64,000 bases of DNA from Longimicrobium sp. (lineage in GTDB: Bacteria > Gemmatimonadota > Gemmatimonadetes > Longimicrobiales > Longimicrobiaceae), in contig NZ_DATIND010000155.1 of assembly GCF_035474595.1 (NCBI RefSeq), positions 178,130 to 242,129 of the forward strand, read 5' to 3'. This document shows, in pieces, positions 8,450-17,004 of the stretch. The position numbers were made by a program, and so were the translations under genes. Within the stretch, counting starts at the first letter, position 1; each line of letters starts with the position of its first letter. Under the pieces are notes generated by a model that worked only from the letters and a program-made list of their open reading frames with translations, was not told the DNA's origin and did no database searches.

Positions 8450-9744
8450 GCACGCCCGAGGGACGCACCCCCGCCGGCGGCGCGGGCGCGGGCGACGGCA
8501 ACCGCGGCCCCGGCGGCGACCCGCCGGTGGGCCGCCCGCCCGCCGAGGGGCTGGTGGGCGAGGGCGTCACGCATCCGCACACGGCCGAGGCGCACACCCG
8601 CCAGGGCGACGGCATCGACCTGGTTCCCGAGCGGCCGGAGCGGCGCGAGCTGCCGCCGGCCAAGGGCGACAGCGACCTGCGCGGCCAGACGCCCGACGAG
8701 ATGGAGCCGCCGCCCGACGCGCTCCTGGTCGTGCGCCGGCTGAAGAAGTACTTCCCCATCCGCAAGGGTTTGTTCAACCGCCACGTGGGCGACGTGAAGG
8801 CCGTGGACGGCGTCTCCTTCTTCCTGCGCAAGGGCGAGACGCTGGGGATGGTGGGCGAGTCGGGGTGCGGCAAGAGCACCACCGGGCGCACCATCCTGAA
8901 GCTGATCGAGCCGACGGAGGGCGAGGCGAGCTTCGGGGGGAAGAACATCTACCAGATGGACCGCGGCGAGCTGCGGCGGCTGCGGCGCAAGGCGCAGATC
9001 GTCTTCCAGGACCCGTACAGCTCGCTGAACCCGCGGATGACGGTGGGCGACATGATCCGCGAGGTGCTGGCCATCCACAACCTGGCGAAGGGGCAGAAGG
9101 CGGCCGACCGCGTGGCCGAGCTGCTGCGGGTGGTGGGCCTGAGGCCGGAGCACGCGGTGCGCTACCCGCACGAGTTCTCGGGCGGGCAGCGGCAGCGGCT
9201 GGGGATCGCGCGGGCGCTGGCGGTGGAGCCGGAGCTGATCGTGTGCGACGAGCCGGTGTCGGCGCTGGACGTGTCGGTGCAGGCGCAGGTGATCAACCTG
9301 CTGCAGGACCTGCAGGACCAGTTCGGCCTCAGCTACCTGTTCATCGCCCACGACCTGAGCGTGGTGGAGCACATCGCCGACCGGGTGGCGGTGATGTACC
9401 TGGGGCGCATCGTGGAGCTGTGCGACAGCGACGAGCTGTACCGCAACCCGCTGATGCCGTACACGCAGGCGCTCCTTTCCGCGGTGCCGATCCCCGACCC
9501 GCGGGCCAAGCGCAGCCGCATCGTGCTGGAGGGTGACGTTCCCTCGCCGGCGAACCCGCCCAGCGGGTGCCCCTTCCACCCGCGCTGCCAGCACCCGCTG
9601 AAGGACCAGGACTGCGCGGAGATCGTTCCGCCGCTGGCCGACAAGGGCGGCGGCCACTTCGTCGCCTGCATCAAGGTGCCGCTGGGCGCCGGCCACTCCG
9701 GCGGCGGCAACGGCAACGGGAAGGCGCTGCCGGTGATGCAGTAG
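8446..9744 (+). CDS. dppF: ABC transporter ATP-binding protein, DppF family
   Basis: A 432-residue second ATPase of the importer. The GTG at 8446 overlaps the dppD stop (GTGA), which indicates translational coupling. Residues 1-90 are a Gly/Pro/charged low-complexity extension not usual for DppF. The ATPase follows: Walker [14 protein letters not shown]-loop [13 protein letters not shown], signature [15 protein letters not shown], Walker [14 protein letters not shown]-loop FIAHDLS, then the [12 protein letters not shown] cysteine region typical of the family. It is the last gene of the operon; a strong hairpin follows at 9774. Confidence 0.93.
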   Translation: MSTPEGRTPAGGAGAGDGNRGPGGDPPVGRPPAEGLVGEGVTHPHTAEAHTRQGDGIDLVPERPERRELPPAKGDSDLRGQTPDEMEPPPDALLVVRRLKKYFPIRKGLFNRHVGDVKAVDGVSFFLRKGETLGMVGESGCGKSTTGRTILKLIEPTEGEASFGGKNIYQMDRGELRRLRRKAQIVFQDPYSSLNPRMTVGDMIREVLAIHNLAKGQKAADRVAELLRVVGLRPEHAVRYPHEFSGGQRQRLGIARALAVEPELIVCDEPVSALDVSVQAQVINLLQDLQDQFGLSYLFIAHDLSVVEHIADRVAVMYLGRIVELCDSDELYRNPLMPYTQALLSAVPIPDPRAKRSRIVLEGDVPSPANPPSGCPFHPRCQHPLKDQDCAEIVPPLADKGGGHFVACIKVPLGAGHSGGGNGNGKALPVMQ

Positions 9745-9773
9745 CGGCATCGCCCGGCGCAGCGATCGACAGG

Positions 9774-9800
9774 GCGCGGCACCCCGGCGGGGTGCCGCGC
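9774..9800 (+). terminator. Terminator hairpin after dppF
   Basis: A perfect 12-bp stem (GCGCGGCACCCC / GGGGTGCCGCGC) with a 3-base loop, followed by a pyrimidine-rich CTCTCTGCTTCTC tail. It lies 30 bp after the dppF stop. Confidence 0.75.
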
Positions 9801-9854
9801 CTCTCTGCTTCTCACTGTTCGGCATCGCGGACGACGTGCCGGCTGGCCCGTGCT

Positions 9855-10109
9855 TCACCGGGGCGCGGGTTTCGGCGGGCGGATGAGGGCGGGGATGGAC
9901 AGCAGCGTCCATGCGCCCTCGACCAGCACAAACCCCCAGCGGCCGTCGGCCAGCGCCACCCACGTGAGGATCGCGCCGCCGAGCGCGTTCATGGCCGAGT
10001 AGAGGCGCTGCTCCTTGCCCAGCCACCCGCGCTGGTAGCCGAAGTACGCGCCCAGGATCAGCAGCGCGTCCAGGACCGAGATCACCTGCAGGAACATGTC
10101 TTCCATCAC
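9855..10109 (-). CDS. Small membrane protein, CBU_0592-like
   Basis: An 84-residue integral membrane protein with three predicted membrane segments (about 5-25, 37-53, 58-74) and an RPPKPAPR tail. The MEDMFLQVISVLDALLILGAYFGY start and the NALGGAILTWVAL core resemble the short CBU_0592-type proteins of unknown function. It stands alone between convergent and divergent neighbours. The family call is by resemblance only. Confidence 0.65.
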   Translation of the reverse strand: MMEDMFLQVISVLDALLILGAYFGYQRGWLGKEQRLYSAMNALGGAILTWVALADGRWGFVLVEGAWTLLSIPALIRPPKPAPR

Positions 10110-10310
10110 TTCCGTAATCGGTAGATGCGTGAGGGAGTGAAGCTACGCGCGCCCCGCGCGGACGGCGATCCGGGCTCGTGGATTTCAACGGGCGGCGGTG
10201 CTAGATTCGTACGCACATCCCCTTTTCGGTGACGCGGCAGGGGCGCAAATCGTCTGCTTCGTGATGCTGATCGGGAGTTCCCACGTCGCCACGGGGCGGC
10301 CACGACGACG

Positions 10311-10967
10311 ATGAACGAGCGAATCAACGCCTTCCTGGATGGCGATCTGCCCCTGGACGCGCTCAGCCCTGCGGAGCGCGCGGAAGCCGTGCGCCTGTCG
10401 ACGGGCATCGACGCGGCGGCGGCGCGGCTGCGCGCGATGCCGGCGCCGGACCTGACGGCGCGGGTGATGGCCGCGCTGCCGGCGGATGCGCCGCGCGGCC
10501 GTGCCCGCTCCCCGCTCGCGGCGCTGCTCGGCTGGCTCTGGTCGCCCACGCCGGTGCGGCTCATGCTGCGGCCGGCGTACGGCTTCGCGTTCGCGATGGT
10601 GGCGCTGCTCGCGCTGGTGCTGGCGCGGCCGCACGCGCGGCCGGCGGAGGTGCTCCGCGGCGTGGGCCCGGCCGTGGCCGCCGCTCCGGACGCGCCGCCG
10701 GTGTACGTCCAATTCCGCATCCGCGTGCCGGACGCCCGGTCCGTGGCCATCGCGGGAACGTTCACCGGGTGGAAGCCCGCGGTTTCGCTGCGCGAGACGG
10801 CGCCGGGCGAGTGGACCGCGCTGGTGCCGCTGCGCCCCGGCGTGCACGACTACGCCTTCGTGGTCGACGGGCAGCGCTGGATGCCCGATCCCAACGCGCC
10901 GCAGGTGGACGACAGCTTCGGAGGCACCAACAGCCGCATCTCGCTCCCCCCGCTCGGAGCTTCGTGA
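10311..10967 (+). CDS. Anti-sigma-like membrane protein with glycogen-binding (CBM48-like) domain
   Basis: A 218-residue protein. Residues 1-60 (MNERINAFLDGDLPLDALSP, then a DLTARVMAALP segment) look like the cytoplasmic head of an anti-sigma factor, but no zinc-binding His/Cys set is visible. One membrane segment follows at about 88-107. Residues 125-210 are an AMPK-type glycogen-binding domain (VAIAGTFTGWKP, GEWTALVPLRPGVHDYAFVVDG) that would lie in the periplasm. The stop overlaps the next start (GTGA), and the next protein has the same domain at its C-terminus. No sigma factor gene is adjacent. A cell-envelope sensing role is inferred from architecture only. Confidence 0.72.
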   Translation: MNERINAFLDGDLPLDALSPAERAEAVRLSTGIDAAAARLRAMPAPDLTARVMAALPADAPRGRARSPLAALLGWLWSPTPVRLMLRPAYGFAFAMVALLALVLARPHARPAEVLRGVGPAVAAAPDAPPVYVQFRIRVPDARSVAIAGTFTGWKPAVSLRETAPGEWTALVPLRPGVHDYAFVVDGQRWMPDPNAPQVDDSFGGTNSRISLPPLGAS

Positions 10968-12073
10968 TCCGCCGTTTCGCAATCCCCCTCACCACATTGC
11001 TCGCCTCGCTCCCCCCCTGCGCCCTGGCCGCGCAGGGGTGGTGGGTGCAGGCCGCGGCCGGCCGTGCCGTGAGCGACCCCGTGTCGTCGCGCGTGAGCGG
11101 CGCCGTGGCCTCGCTCGGCGTGGAGTACGGCGACAGCGCCACGGCGCGCTGGCTGTACGCCCAGGCGGGAACCCCGCTCGGCGGCGACGGGCCGGCGTGG
11201 GGCGCGGCGGGCGCGGGAACGTGGCTGGGCGTTGACCGGGGAGAATTCACGGCGGGGGCGTCGCTGGGGGCGCACGTCTTCGGCTACGGCGCGGCGGACA
11301 GCGTGAGGTCGGGCGGCGGGGTGACGCTGGAGGCGCTGCCCACGCTGACCTGGGCGCGCGGCGTGCTGCGCGGCGAGCTGGCCAGCGGGGTGATCTACAA
11401 CACCGGCGTGGGCGTGGACTCCGGCCGCTCGCGCGCGGTCGGCGAGTCGTCGGCGCGGCTGATCGCCACGGCGGCGGAGGGGGTGGAGCTGACCGCGGAG
11501 GGACGCTTCCTGCACGCGGGCGACGGCGACTGGCCCTACCTGGGCGCGGCCGCGCAGGTGGAGCGCGGGCGGTACGGCGGCTGGGCGTACGCGGGGGAGT
11601 GGGCGGGCGCCGACTTCCCGTCTCCCCGGCTGGCGTACGGCGTCGGCGGCAGCGTCCGCTGTGGAGATGCGCGGCTGGAGGTGGGGATCCGGCAGGAGCC
11701 GATGGACCCGGTCTACCTCAGCACGCCGCGGCGCACGTGGACGGTGCAGGTGAGCCACCGCATCGGCCGGGCGCCGCGGCCGGCCGGGCCCGCCGCGCCG
11801 GCGTATCTCCCGGCGCTGGCGAACGGCCTGGCGGTGTTCCGGCTGCCGCGGAAGGACTATCCCGAGGCGCCGTCGGTGATCGGCGACTTCACGGCGTGGA
11901 AGCCGGTGGCGATGACGGCCGAGGGAGACGAGTGGACGGCCAGCGTCCGCCTGGATTCCGGCGCGCACCACTACGGGTTCCGGGCGGCGGACGGGACCTT
12001 CTTCACCCCGCCGGGCGTTCCCGCGGTGGACGACGGGTTCGGCGGGACCTCGGCCGTGCTGGTGGTCCCGTGA
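10964..12073 (+). CDS. Exported beta-rich protein with C-terminal glycogen-binding domain
   Basis: A 369-residue protein starting at the GTG that overlaps the preceding stop. Residues 1-23 form a signal peptide (IRRFAIPLTTLLASL...ALAAQ). The middle (about 25-280) alternates polar and hydrophobic residues with many Gly and aromatic positions, as in outer-membrane barrels. The C-terminal 85 residues form an AMPK-type glycogen-binding domain (VIGDFTAWKPV, DEWTASVRLDSGAHHYGFRA, VDDGFGGTSAVL) closely resembling that of the previous gene. The carbohydrate or peptide bound is unknown. Confidence 0.68.
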   Translation: MIRRFAIPLTTLLASLPPCALAAQGWWVQAAAGRAVSDPVSSRVSGAVASLGVEYGDSATARWLYAQAGTPLGGDGPAWGAAGAGTWLGVDRGEFTAGASLGAHVFGYGAADSVRSGGGVTLEALPTLTWARGVLRGELASGVIYNTGVGVDSGRSRAVGESSARLIATAAEGVELTAEGRFLHAGDGDWPYLGAAAQVERGRYGGWAYAGEWAGADFPSPRLAYGVGGSVRCGDARLEVGIRQEPMDPVYLSTPRRTWTVQVSHRIGRAPRPAGPAAPAYLPALANGLAVFRLPRKDYPEAPSVIGDFTAWKPVAMTAEGDEWTASVRLDSGAHHYGFRAADGTFFTPPGVPAVDDGFGGTSAVLVVP

Positions 12074-12156
12074 ATGCGTATCAGGTTGTGACGCGGCGGG
12101 ACATCTGTTCGTCGTACAGGGCAGACGGGCGGACGCCCGGATCCCTCGGAGCCTGG

Positions 12157-12813
12157 ATGATGAGACGCCTGATCCTTACTGCCGCCCTGCTTCTGGTGCC
12201 GCTCTCGTGGGCGGGCGCCCAGACGCCCGCGCAGCGGATCCAGGCGGCGCGGCAGCACGCGGCGCAGGCGGGGATCCCGGTGGCGCTGCTGGACTCGAAG
12301 GTGGCCGAGGGGCACGCCAAGGGGGTGCCGGACGACCGCATCGCCATGGCGGTGGAGCGGCGGCTGACTTCGCTGCAGCGCGCCCGCGGCGCCATGGGCG
12401 GCCAGCAGCCCGCGCCCGCGCTCACCGCCGCGGACCTGAGCGTGGGAGCCGACGCGGTGGAGGCCGGGGTGGATGCCGGCGTGCTGGGCCGCCTGGCGCG
12501 CCAGGCGGCGCCCGACCGCCGCGCCGTGGCCATCGCCGTGCTGACGGAGCTGGTGAGGGAAGGGGTGGCATCGGAGCAGGCGCTGCAGCGGGTGACGGCG
12601 GCGCTGGCGCGCGGCCCCGAGGCGCTGCGCCGCCTTCCCGGCGACACGCGCGGGAACTCCGGCAACGCCGCCGCCCGCCGCGGCCCGCCGGACGTGCGCG
12701 GCCCGGCGAACGCGGCGGCGCACGGGGGGCGCGCCAACGGCGGCGGCCCGCCCGCCTCCGTTCCCGCGCCGGGCGACAACGGCCGGGGGCACGGGAAGGG
12801 CAGAAAGCCCTGA
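12157..12813 (+). CDS. Exported Ala/Arg-rich protein, unknown function
   Basis: A 218-residue protein with a signal peptide (MMRRLILTAALLLVPLSWAGA, cleavage near residue 22). The body is helical and rich in Ala/Arg/Glu (DDRIAMAVERRLTSLQRA; AVAIAVLTELVREGVASEQA), and the last 60 residues are a Gly/Asn/Pro/Arg tail. It lies 83 bp after the glycogen-binding-domain gene, on the same strand, before a strong terminator, so it is probably the last gene of that operon. I recognise no family. Confidence 0.7.
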   Translation: MMRRLILTAALLLVPLSWAGAQTPAQRIQAARQHAAQAGIPVALLDSKVAEGHAKGVPDDRIAMAVERRLTSLQRARGAMGGQQPAPALTAADLSVGADAVEAGVDAGVLGRLARQAAPDRRAVAIAVLTELVREGVASEQALQRVTAALARGPEALRRLPGDTRGNSGNAAARRGPPDVRGPANAAAHGGRANGGGPPASVPAPGDNGRGHGKGRKP

Positions 12814-12838
12814 TCGTCGCCGCCGATTGCACGATGAA

Positions 12839-12879
12839 ATCGCGCGCCGCTCCCGCTGGGGGGCGGCGCGCGATATCTT
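12839..12879 (+). terminator. Terminator hairpin closing the glycogen-binding-domain operon
   Basis: A 12-bp stem (ATCGCGCGCCGC / GCGGCGCGCGAT) with a 12-base loop, followed by ATCTTT. Confidence 0.7.
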
Positions 12880-12963
12880 TCACGCCACGGCCGAACGCAC
12901 CCGCACGCGGGGTGTATGCCGTGCAACCGTTCCGCGCGGCTTCGACGCGGCGCTCCCGGCTCT

Positions 12964-13112
12964 GCGTGAGGGATGCGCGCCCGCAGGGCCGGGACGGCGG
13001 AGGCGGGCAGTTTCGCCGCAGCCGGCCCGGCGCCGTTGGGCACAGTGGTACCGTGCCCTACGGCGCGCGCAGCCCGGTTCCGCGCCTCGGGCGCGGAACA
13101 CGCCCCAACCCC
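12964..13112 (+). repeat. Dispersed two-hairpin element, copy A
   Basis: Shares GCGTGAGGGATGCGCG-type 5' sequence, a CGGCGCCGTT core and an ACACGCCC end with copy B at 18563-18752. Hairpin 1: 13031-13043 CGCCGTTGGGCAC pairs with 13053-13065 GTGCCCTACGGCG (12 of 13 pairs). Hairpin 2: 13077-13086 GTTCCGCGCC pairs perfectly with 13090-13099 GGCGCGGAAC. Copy B keeps both stems through compensatory base changes, so structure is conserved rather than sequence. It lies directly upstream of nfuA and could be part of its leader, a structured RNA or a small non-autonomous mobile element. Confidence 0.7.
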
Positions 13113-13161
13113 GTGGTTTCATGAGACTGGCGGCCGCGCCGCGGCCGTGGAAAGCACCGAC

Positions 13162-13764
13162 ATGATCGAGCTCACCGACACCGCGCGCGCCAAGATCCAG
13201 TCGCTGGTGGACGCCGAGGTGGTGCGCGACCCCGCGCTGCGCATCGGCGTGGCGGCCGGCGACGAGCCGCGCAGCCCGCTGGAGCGCGAGTACGCCATCT
13301 CGCTGGTGGAACGCGAGGACAAGCAGAAGACGGAGATCGCCATCAACCTGGACGGCATCCGCGTGCTGCTGAACCTGGACACCAGCAACCTGCTGAGCGG
13401 CGCCACCATCGACTGGAACGAAGGTGACGGCGGGTTCAGCGTGGACACGCCGAAACCGCGCTTCATCCCCCCGCCCACGCTTTCCGGCAACCCCGGGGTC
13501 AGCGGCCCGCTGGCCGACCGCGTGCAGCGGGTGCTGGACACGCTGGTGAACCCGCGCATCGCGGCGCACGGCGGCGCGGTGGAGCTGGTGGACGTGAGCG
13601 ACGACACCATCTGGGTGCGGATGAGCGGCGGGTGCCAGGGATGCAGCGCCAGCGCCGCCACGCTGCGGATGGGCGTGGAGCGGATGGTGAAGGAGGAGGT
13701 GCCGGAGATCCACGAGATCATCGACGTCACCGACCACGACTCCGGGGCCAACCCGTACTACTGA
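13162..13764 (+). CDS. nfuA: Fe-S cluster carrier, NfuA type
   Basis: A 200-residue protein. The N-terminal half (about 1-100; IELTDTARAKIQSLVD, YAISLVEREDK) resembles the A-type carrier fold without its cysteines. The C-terminal half (about 115-190) is a NifU-type domain with the cluster-binding motif GGCQGCSAS and VELVDVSDDTIWVRM. This is the layout of NfuA, which holds and delivers [4Fe-4S] clusters to target enzymes. The ATG at 13162 is chosen because the family starts here; upstream in-frame sequence belongs to the repeat element. A terminator follows 20 bp after the stop. Confidence 0.9.
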   Translation: MIELTDTARAKIQSLVDAEVVRDPALRIGVAAGDEPRSPLEREYAISLVEREDKQKTEIAINLDGIRVLLNLDTSNLLSGATIDWNEGDGGFSVDTPKPRFIPPPTLSGNPGVSGPLADRVQRVLDTLVNPRIAAHGGAVELVDVSDDTIWVRMSGGCQGCSASAATLRMGVERMVKEEVPEIHEIIDVTDHDSGANPYY

Positions 13765-13785
13765 GCCTCGCCGGGACGCAACGGG

Positions 13786-13828
13786 AGCGGGGGACGATGC
13801 AGATGCGCATCGTCCCCCCGCTTCGTTT
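13786..13828 (+). terminator. Terminator after nfuA
   Basis: A 15-bp stem (AGCGGGGGACGATGC pairs with GCATCGTCCCCCCGCT, one bulged base) followed by TCGTTT. Confidence 0.75.
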
Positions 13829-13969
13829 CGGTGTCGAACTTCGCGGTGGACCGGACATCCCGCGGAGGCGATCGCGGGGATTGCGGAGAATGTCACGAAC
13901 GGACAATTTGGAGCGACTGCTGGTTCCCTCCCGCCGGTCCATCCCACCATCCCACCGGAGCCCACCCCG

Positions 13970-14887
13970 ATGCGCAGGAGCATTGTCCTTCTCACCGCCG
14001 TTCTCGTTCCCGCCGCGCTGCACGGGCAGGCGCCGCCGCAGCCGGCCGCGCAGGACTCGTTCACCCCCGCGGAGTTCGACGCCACGCTGCACTACCAGAC
14101 CGGGACCATCAGCCTGCCGGGCGGAATCGCCACGATCCGTCTGCCGGAGGGCTACCGCTTCCTGGACGGCGAGAACGCCGAGCGGGTGATCGTGCAGGGA
14201 TGGGGGAACCCGCCCGGCACCTCGCACCCGCTCGGGATGATCGTGCCCGCGCGGAGCCCGGTGGACAGCGCCGGGTGGGGCGTGGTGGTGACGTACCGCG
14301 ACGACGGCTACGTGAAGGACGACGAGGCGGAAAAGATCGACTACGACGAGATGCTGCGGCAGATGCAGCAGGAGACGCGCGAGGACAACGCCGAGCGCGC
14401 GCGGCAGGGATACGCCACGCTGGACCTGGTGGGGTGGGCGGCGCGCCCGCGCTACGACGTGGCCACGCACAAGCTGTACTGGGCGCGCGAGCTGGCCGAG
14501 GTGGGCGCGGCGGATGGCGAGCACGCGCTGAACTACGACGTGCGCGTGCTGGGGCGCCGCGGCGTGCTCTCGCTGAACGCGGTGGCCGGGATGTCGCAGC
14601 TGCCGGAGATCGAGCGCGACATGCAGGGCGTGCTGGGCTTCGTGGACTTCAACGAGGGCCACCGCTACGCCGACTTCACCGGCGGCGACAAGGTGGCGGC
14701 GTACGGCATCGGCGCGCTGGTGGCGGGAACGGTGGCGGCCAAGGCGGGCTTCTTCAAGGTGCTGCTGCTGGGGCTGCTCGCGGCCAAGAAGGCGATCGTC
14801 GCCGGCGTGATCGCCCTGGCCGCGGCCGCGAAGCGCCTCTTCGGCGGCGGCTCTTCGAAGGAGGGCGGGAAGCCCGCGGCGGGATAG
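13970..14887 (+). CDS. DUF2167 membrane-anchored exported protein
   Basis: A 305-residue protein with a signal peptide (MRRSIVLLTAVLVPAALHGQ) and a periplasmic DUF2167 region: GGIATIRLPEGYRFLDG, VQGWGNPP, SAGWGVVVTYRDDGYVKDDEA, KLYWARELAE and LNYDVRVLGRRGVLSLNAVA. The C-terminus has about two hydrophobic segments (around 240-285) and a basic tail, which anchors it in the inner membrane. DUF2167 has no assigned biochemistry. It is a single gene between two hairpins. Confidence 0.85.
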   Translation: MRRSIVLLTAVLVPAALHGQAPPQPAAQDSFTPAEFDATLHYQTGTISLPGGIATIRLPEGYRFLDGENAERVIVQGWGNPPGTSHPLGMIVPARSPVDSAGWGVVVTYRDDGYVKDDEAEKIDYDEMLRQMQQETREDNAERARQGYATLDLVGWAARPRYDVATHKLYWARELAEVGAADGEHALNYDVRVLGRRGVLSLNAVAGMSQLPEIERDMQGVLGFVDFNEGHRYADFTGGDKVAAYGIGALVAGTVAAKAGFFKVLLLGLLAAKKAIVAGVIALAAAAKRLFGGGSSKEGGKPAAG

Positions 14888-14919
14888 CGGGGCGACGGAT
14901 CTCCATCACGATAAAAGCA

Positions 14920-14950
14920 CGGCGGCCGGGGGATTTTCCTCCGGCCGCCG
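14920..14950 (+). terminator. Terminator after the DUF2167 gene
   Basis: A 10-bp stem CGGCGGCCGG / CCGGCCGCCG with an AT-containing loop, followed by CGTCGCTTTC. It lies between convergent genes and may serve both. Confidence 0.65.
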
Positions 14951-15037
14951 CGTCGCTTTCTCCCCCGGTTCCGCCGCATCACCTCAAGGTCGTCGCGAGG
15001 ACGCCGCACACTGGAAGTCGATGCGCGTCGCGATCGG

Positions 15038-16504
15038 CTATACCACCTCGAAGTGGCTCTCCCCCTCGTCCACGGAGACGTCGGTCAGCTTCACCTGCAC
15101 GTGCTCGCCGAGGTCCAGCCACTTCGTGTGCTCGCCGCGCGCGGCGATGGCGCGCACGGGGGGATCCTCGATCTGCACCTCGACCTTGCCGTCGTGCATC
15201 CCCAGCACGGTGGACCCGAAGCTCTCGCCCACGCGCCCGCTCAGCATCCACGCCTCGGCGATGTCGACCACGGCGCGCTCCAGCTTGCCGCCGCGCGTCT
15301 CCGTCTCGTTCATCACCCTGGCCAGCTCGGGAAGCCGCGCGCGGTTCTCCGCGTCCGGGGCGCGCCCGGCAGACAGGTCGGCGACGAGCTCCAGCACGTA
15401 GCGGTCGGCCAGACGGCGGAGCGGGGCCGTGCAGTGCGCGTACAGCATCGCCAGCGCGTGATGCTCGGCGTCGGCGGGCACCTCGCCGTCGAACGCGAGG
15501 TAGTCCGCGCCGCGCATCACCCGCTTGGCCTGCCAGACGAGCGGGGCCGCGAGCGGGTTCTTCAGGTCGATGGAGCGGATGAACTCGGCGTACGACATCG
15601 TCGGCGGCCAGGGGAAGCGCAGCGCCCGCGCCGCGCGCCGGAAGGCGGCGATCGCGCCCTCCTCGGCGGGCGGAAGGACGCGGAGGAGGCCGACCTTCCC
15701 CTCGACCATCCTCAGTGCCGCCGCGTGCCCGGTGAGCAGGGAAACGTGCGAGTTCCAGTCCTCCGACGCGCTGGGCTGCTCGTACTCCAGCTCGTAGCCC
15801 AGCCGCGCGGCCGCCGCGCGCTCCACGTGCTGCGTGAGGATGGGGAGCGACACGCCGCCGCGCTCCACCTCGCGCTGGCGCCGCTGCTCGCCGAACGCCT
15901 TCAGCGTGGTGAGCGAGTCGGCCCACGGCTGGCCGCGGAACTTCGCCCCGCCGCCCTCCACGTGCTCCAGCGCCTGCTGGTAGGTGAGCTGCGCGCGGCT
16001 CCGCACCAGCGCCCGCTCCATCGTCCACGACACGATCTCGGCGCGCGCGTCCAGCTCGAAGGCGAAGACGAAGGCGGGCTTCACCGCGTCCGGCAGCAGG
16101 CTGGCCGCGCCCTCGCTGAGCATCGAGGGGTACAGCGGCTGCCGGCAGTCGGGCGCATAGAAGGTCACCCCGCGCAGCCACGCCTCGCGCTCGATGGGGC
16201 CGCCGCGCTCCACCCAGAAGCCCACGTCGGCGATGGCGTACCAGACGCGGAACCCGTCGCCCGCGCGCTCCAGCCGCAGCGCCTGGTCCAGGTCGCGGCT
16301 CCCCGGCGGGTCGATGGTGACGAAGGGGATGCCGGTGAGGTCCGCGCGCCCCGGCGCGCCCGATGGATCGCGTCGCGCGGCTGCTTCGGCCGCGGCCAGC
16401 ACCTCCGGCGGGAACGCGGCGCGGACGCCCAGCTCCTCGCGCTTGCGGGTGAAGGCGGCCTCGATCTGCGCGACGTTCGGAGCGGTGCCAGGGCGGGTGG
16501 ACAT
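15038..16504 (-). CDS. RNB-domain 3'-5' exoribonuclease (RNase II/R type)
   Basis: A 488-residue protein made mainly of an RNB catalytic domain. The motif TIDPPGSRDLDQAL (about residues 65-78) carries the metal-binding aspartates, and CTAPLRRLADRYVLELV is the conserved C-terminal RNB motif. It hydrolyses single-stranded RNA from the 3' end. It is shorter than RNase R and lacks clear N-terminal cold-shock domains; a short S1-like C-terminus (VKLTDVSVDEGESHFEVV) may remain. I use the ATG at 16504 because the 24 extra upstream residues look non-homologous; a start at 16576 is possible. Confidence 0.88.
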   Translation of the reverse strand: MSTRPGTAPNVAQIEAAFTRKREELGVRAAFPPEVLAAAEAAARRDPSGAPGRADLTGIPFVTIDPPGSRDLDQALRLERAGDGFRVWYAIADVGFWVERGGPIEREAWLRGVTFYAPDCRQPLYPSMLSEGAASLLPDAVKPAFVFAFELDARAEIVSWTMERALVRSRAQLTYQQALEHVEGGGAKFRGQPWADSLTTLKAFGEQRRQREVERGGVSLPILTQHVERAAAARLGYELEYEQPSASEDWNSHVSLLTGHAAALRMVEGKVGLLRVLPPAEEGAIAAFRRAARALRFPWPPTMSYAEFIRSIDLKNPLAAPLVWQAKRVMRGADYLAFDGEVPADAEHHALAMLYAHCTAPLRRLADRYVLELVADLSAGRAPDAENRARLPELARVMNETETRGGKLERAVVDIAEAWMLSGRVGESFGSTVLGMHDGKVEVQIEDPPVRAIAARGEHTKWLDLGEHVQVKLTDVSVDEGESHFEVV

Positions 16505-16826
16505 GGTCGCGGGGGCGGAGGGTTGGTCCTGCGCGCGCGAAGCTCGCGGCGAAAGGCGAAAAGCTGCCGCGCGCACCCGCGTCCGCGCCAGCCCGGAGAG
16601 AACCGGTCCGGGCCTAAGACGCCTTCAAGGATGGCTCAGTGGGATGAAAAGCTGGAATTGCGGGATGAACTGCAGCACCAGAGTGGTGCAGATGGACCAA
16701 TGTGGCGGGAAAATATCGATTTACGGGTGCTGATGTCCGACCTCTCCGTCCATCTGGGGGATAGTTTCCGCCGCATGCGCGGTCATCTCCCGCGACGCCT
16801 CCCCCAAATCACTACAGGAAGTACAG
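16505..16826. other. Intergenic region between divergent RNase and lipoprotein genes
   Basis: 322 bp without a supported gene. It must hold the promoters of both divergent genes. It is less GC-rich than its surroundings around 16625-16720. One plus-strand frame is open from an ATG at 16631 but runs through the lipoprotein gene in another frame, so I do not call it. Confidence 0.5.
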
Positions 16827-17000
16827 ATGAAGATCCGGTTCGCCGTTCTGTTCGCGCTTGTCCTCGCCAGCGCCGTTGCCTGCAGCCAGAGCCCGACCTC
16901 CGTGGATTCCAGCCGCCGGACCCCGGCTACCACCGCCCGCGACGGGGATGCCACCGATACGACGAGCCGCAGCGGGGGAACCATCGGCAGCGGTCACTGA
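16827..17000 (+). CDS. Small lipoprotein, 57 residues
   Basis: A short gene reading MKIRFAVLFALVLASAVACS followed by a Ser/Thr/Asp/Arg-rich tail ending in IGSGH. The lipobox is AVAC (Cys19), so the mature lipid-anchored peptide has about 39 residues. AGGAAG lies 7 bases upstream of the ATG. It ends 4 bp before the stop of the convergent TPR gene. Function unknown. Presence of a ribosome-binding site, signal and lipobox together makes a real gene likely despite its size. Confidence 0.72.
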   Translation: MKIRFAVLFALVLASAVACSQSPTSVDSSRRTPATTARDGDATDTTSRSGGTIGSGH

Positions 17001-17004
17001 CGCT

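Noticed and set aside
8116..10188. 690-codon open frame on the minus strand opposite dppF
   Set aside because: It mirrors dppF codon positions, is Arg/His/Val-rich with no domain, and arises from GC-rich codon bias.
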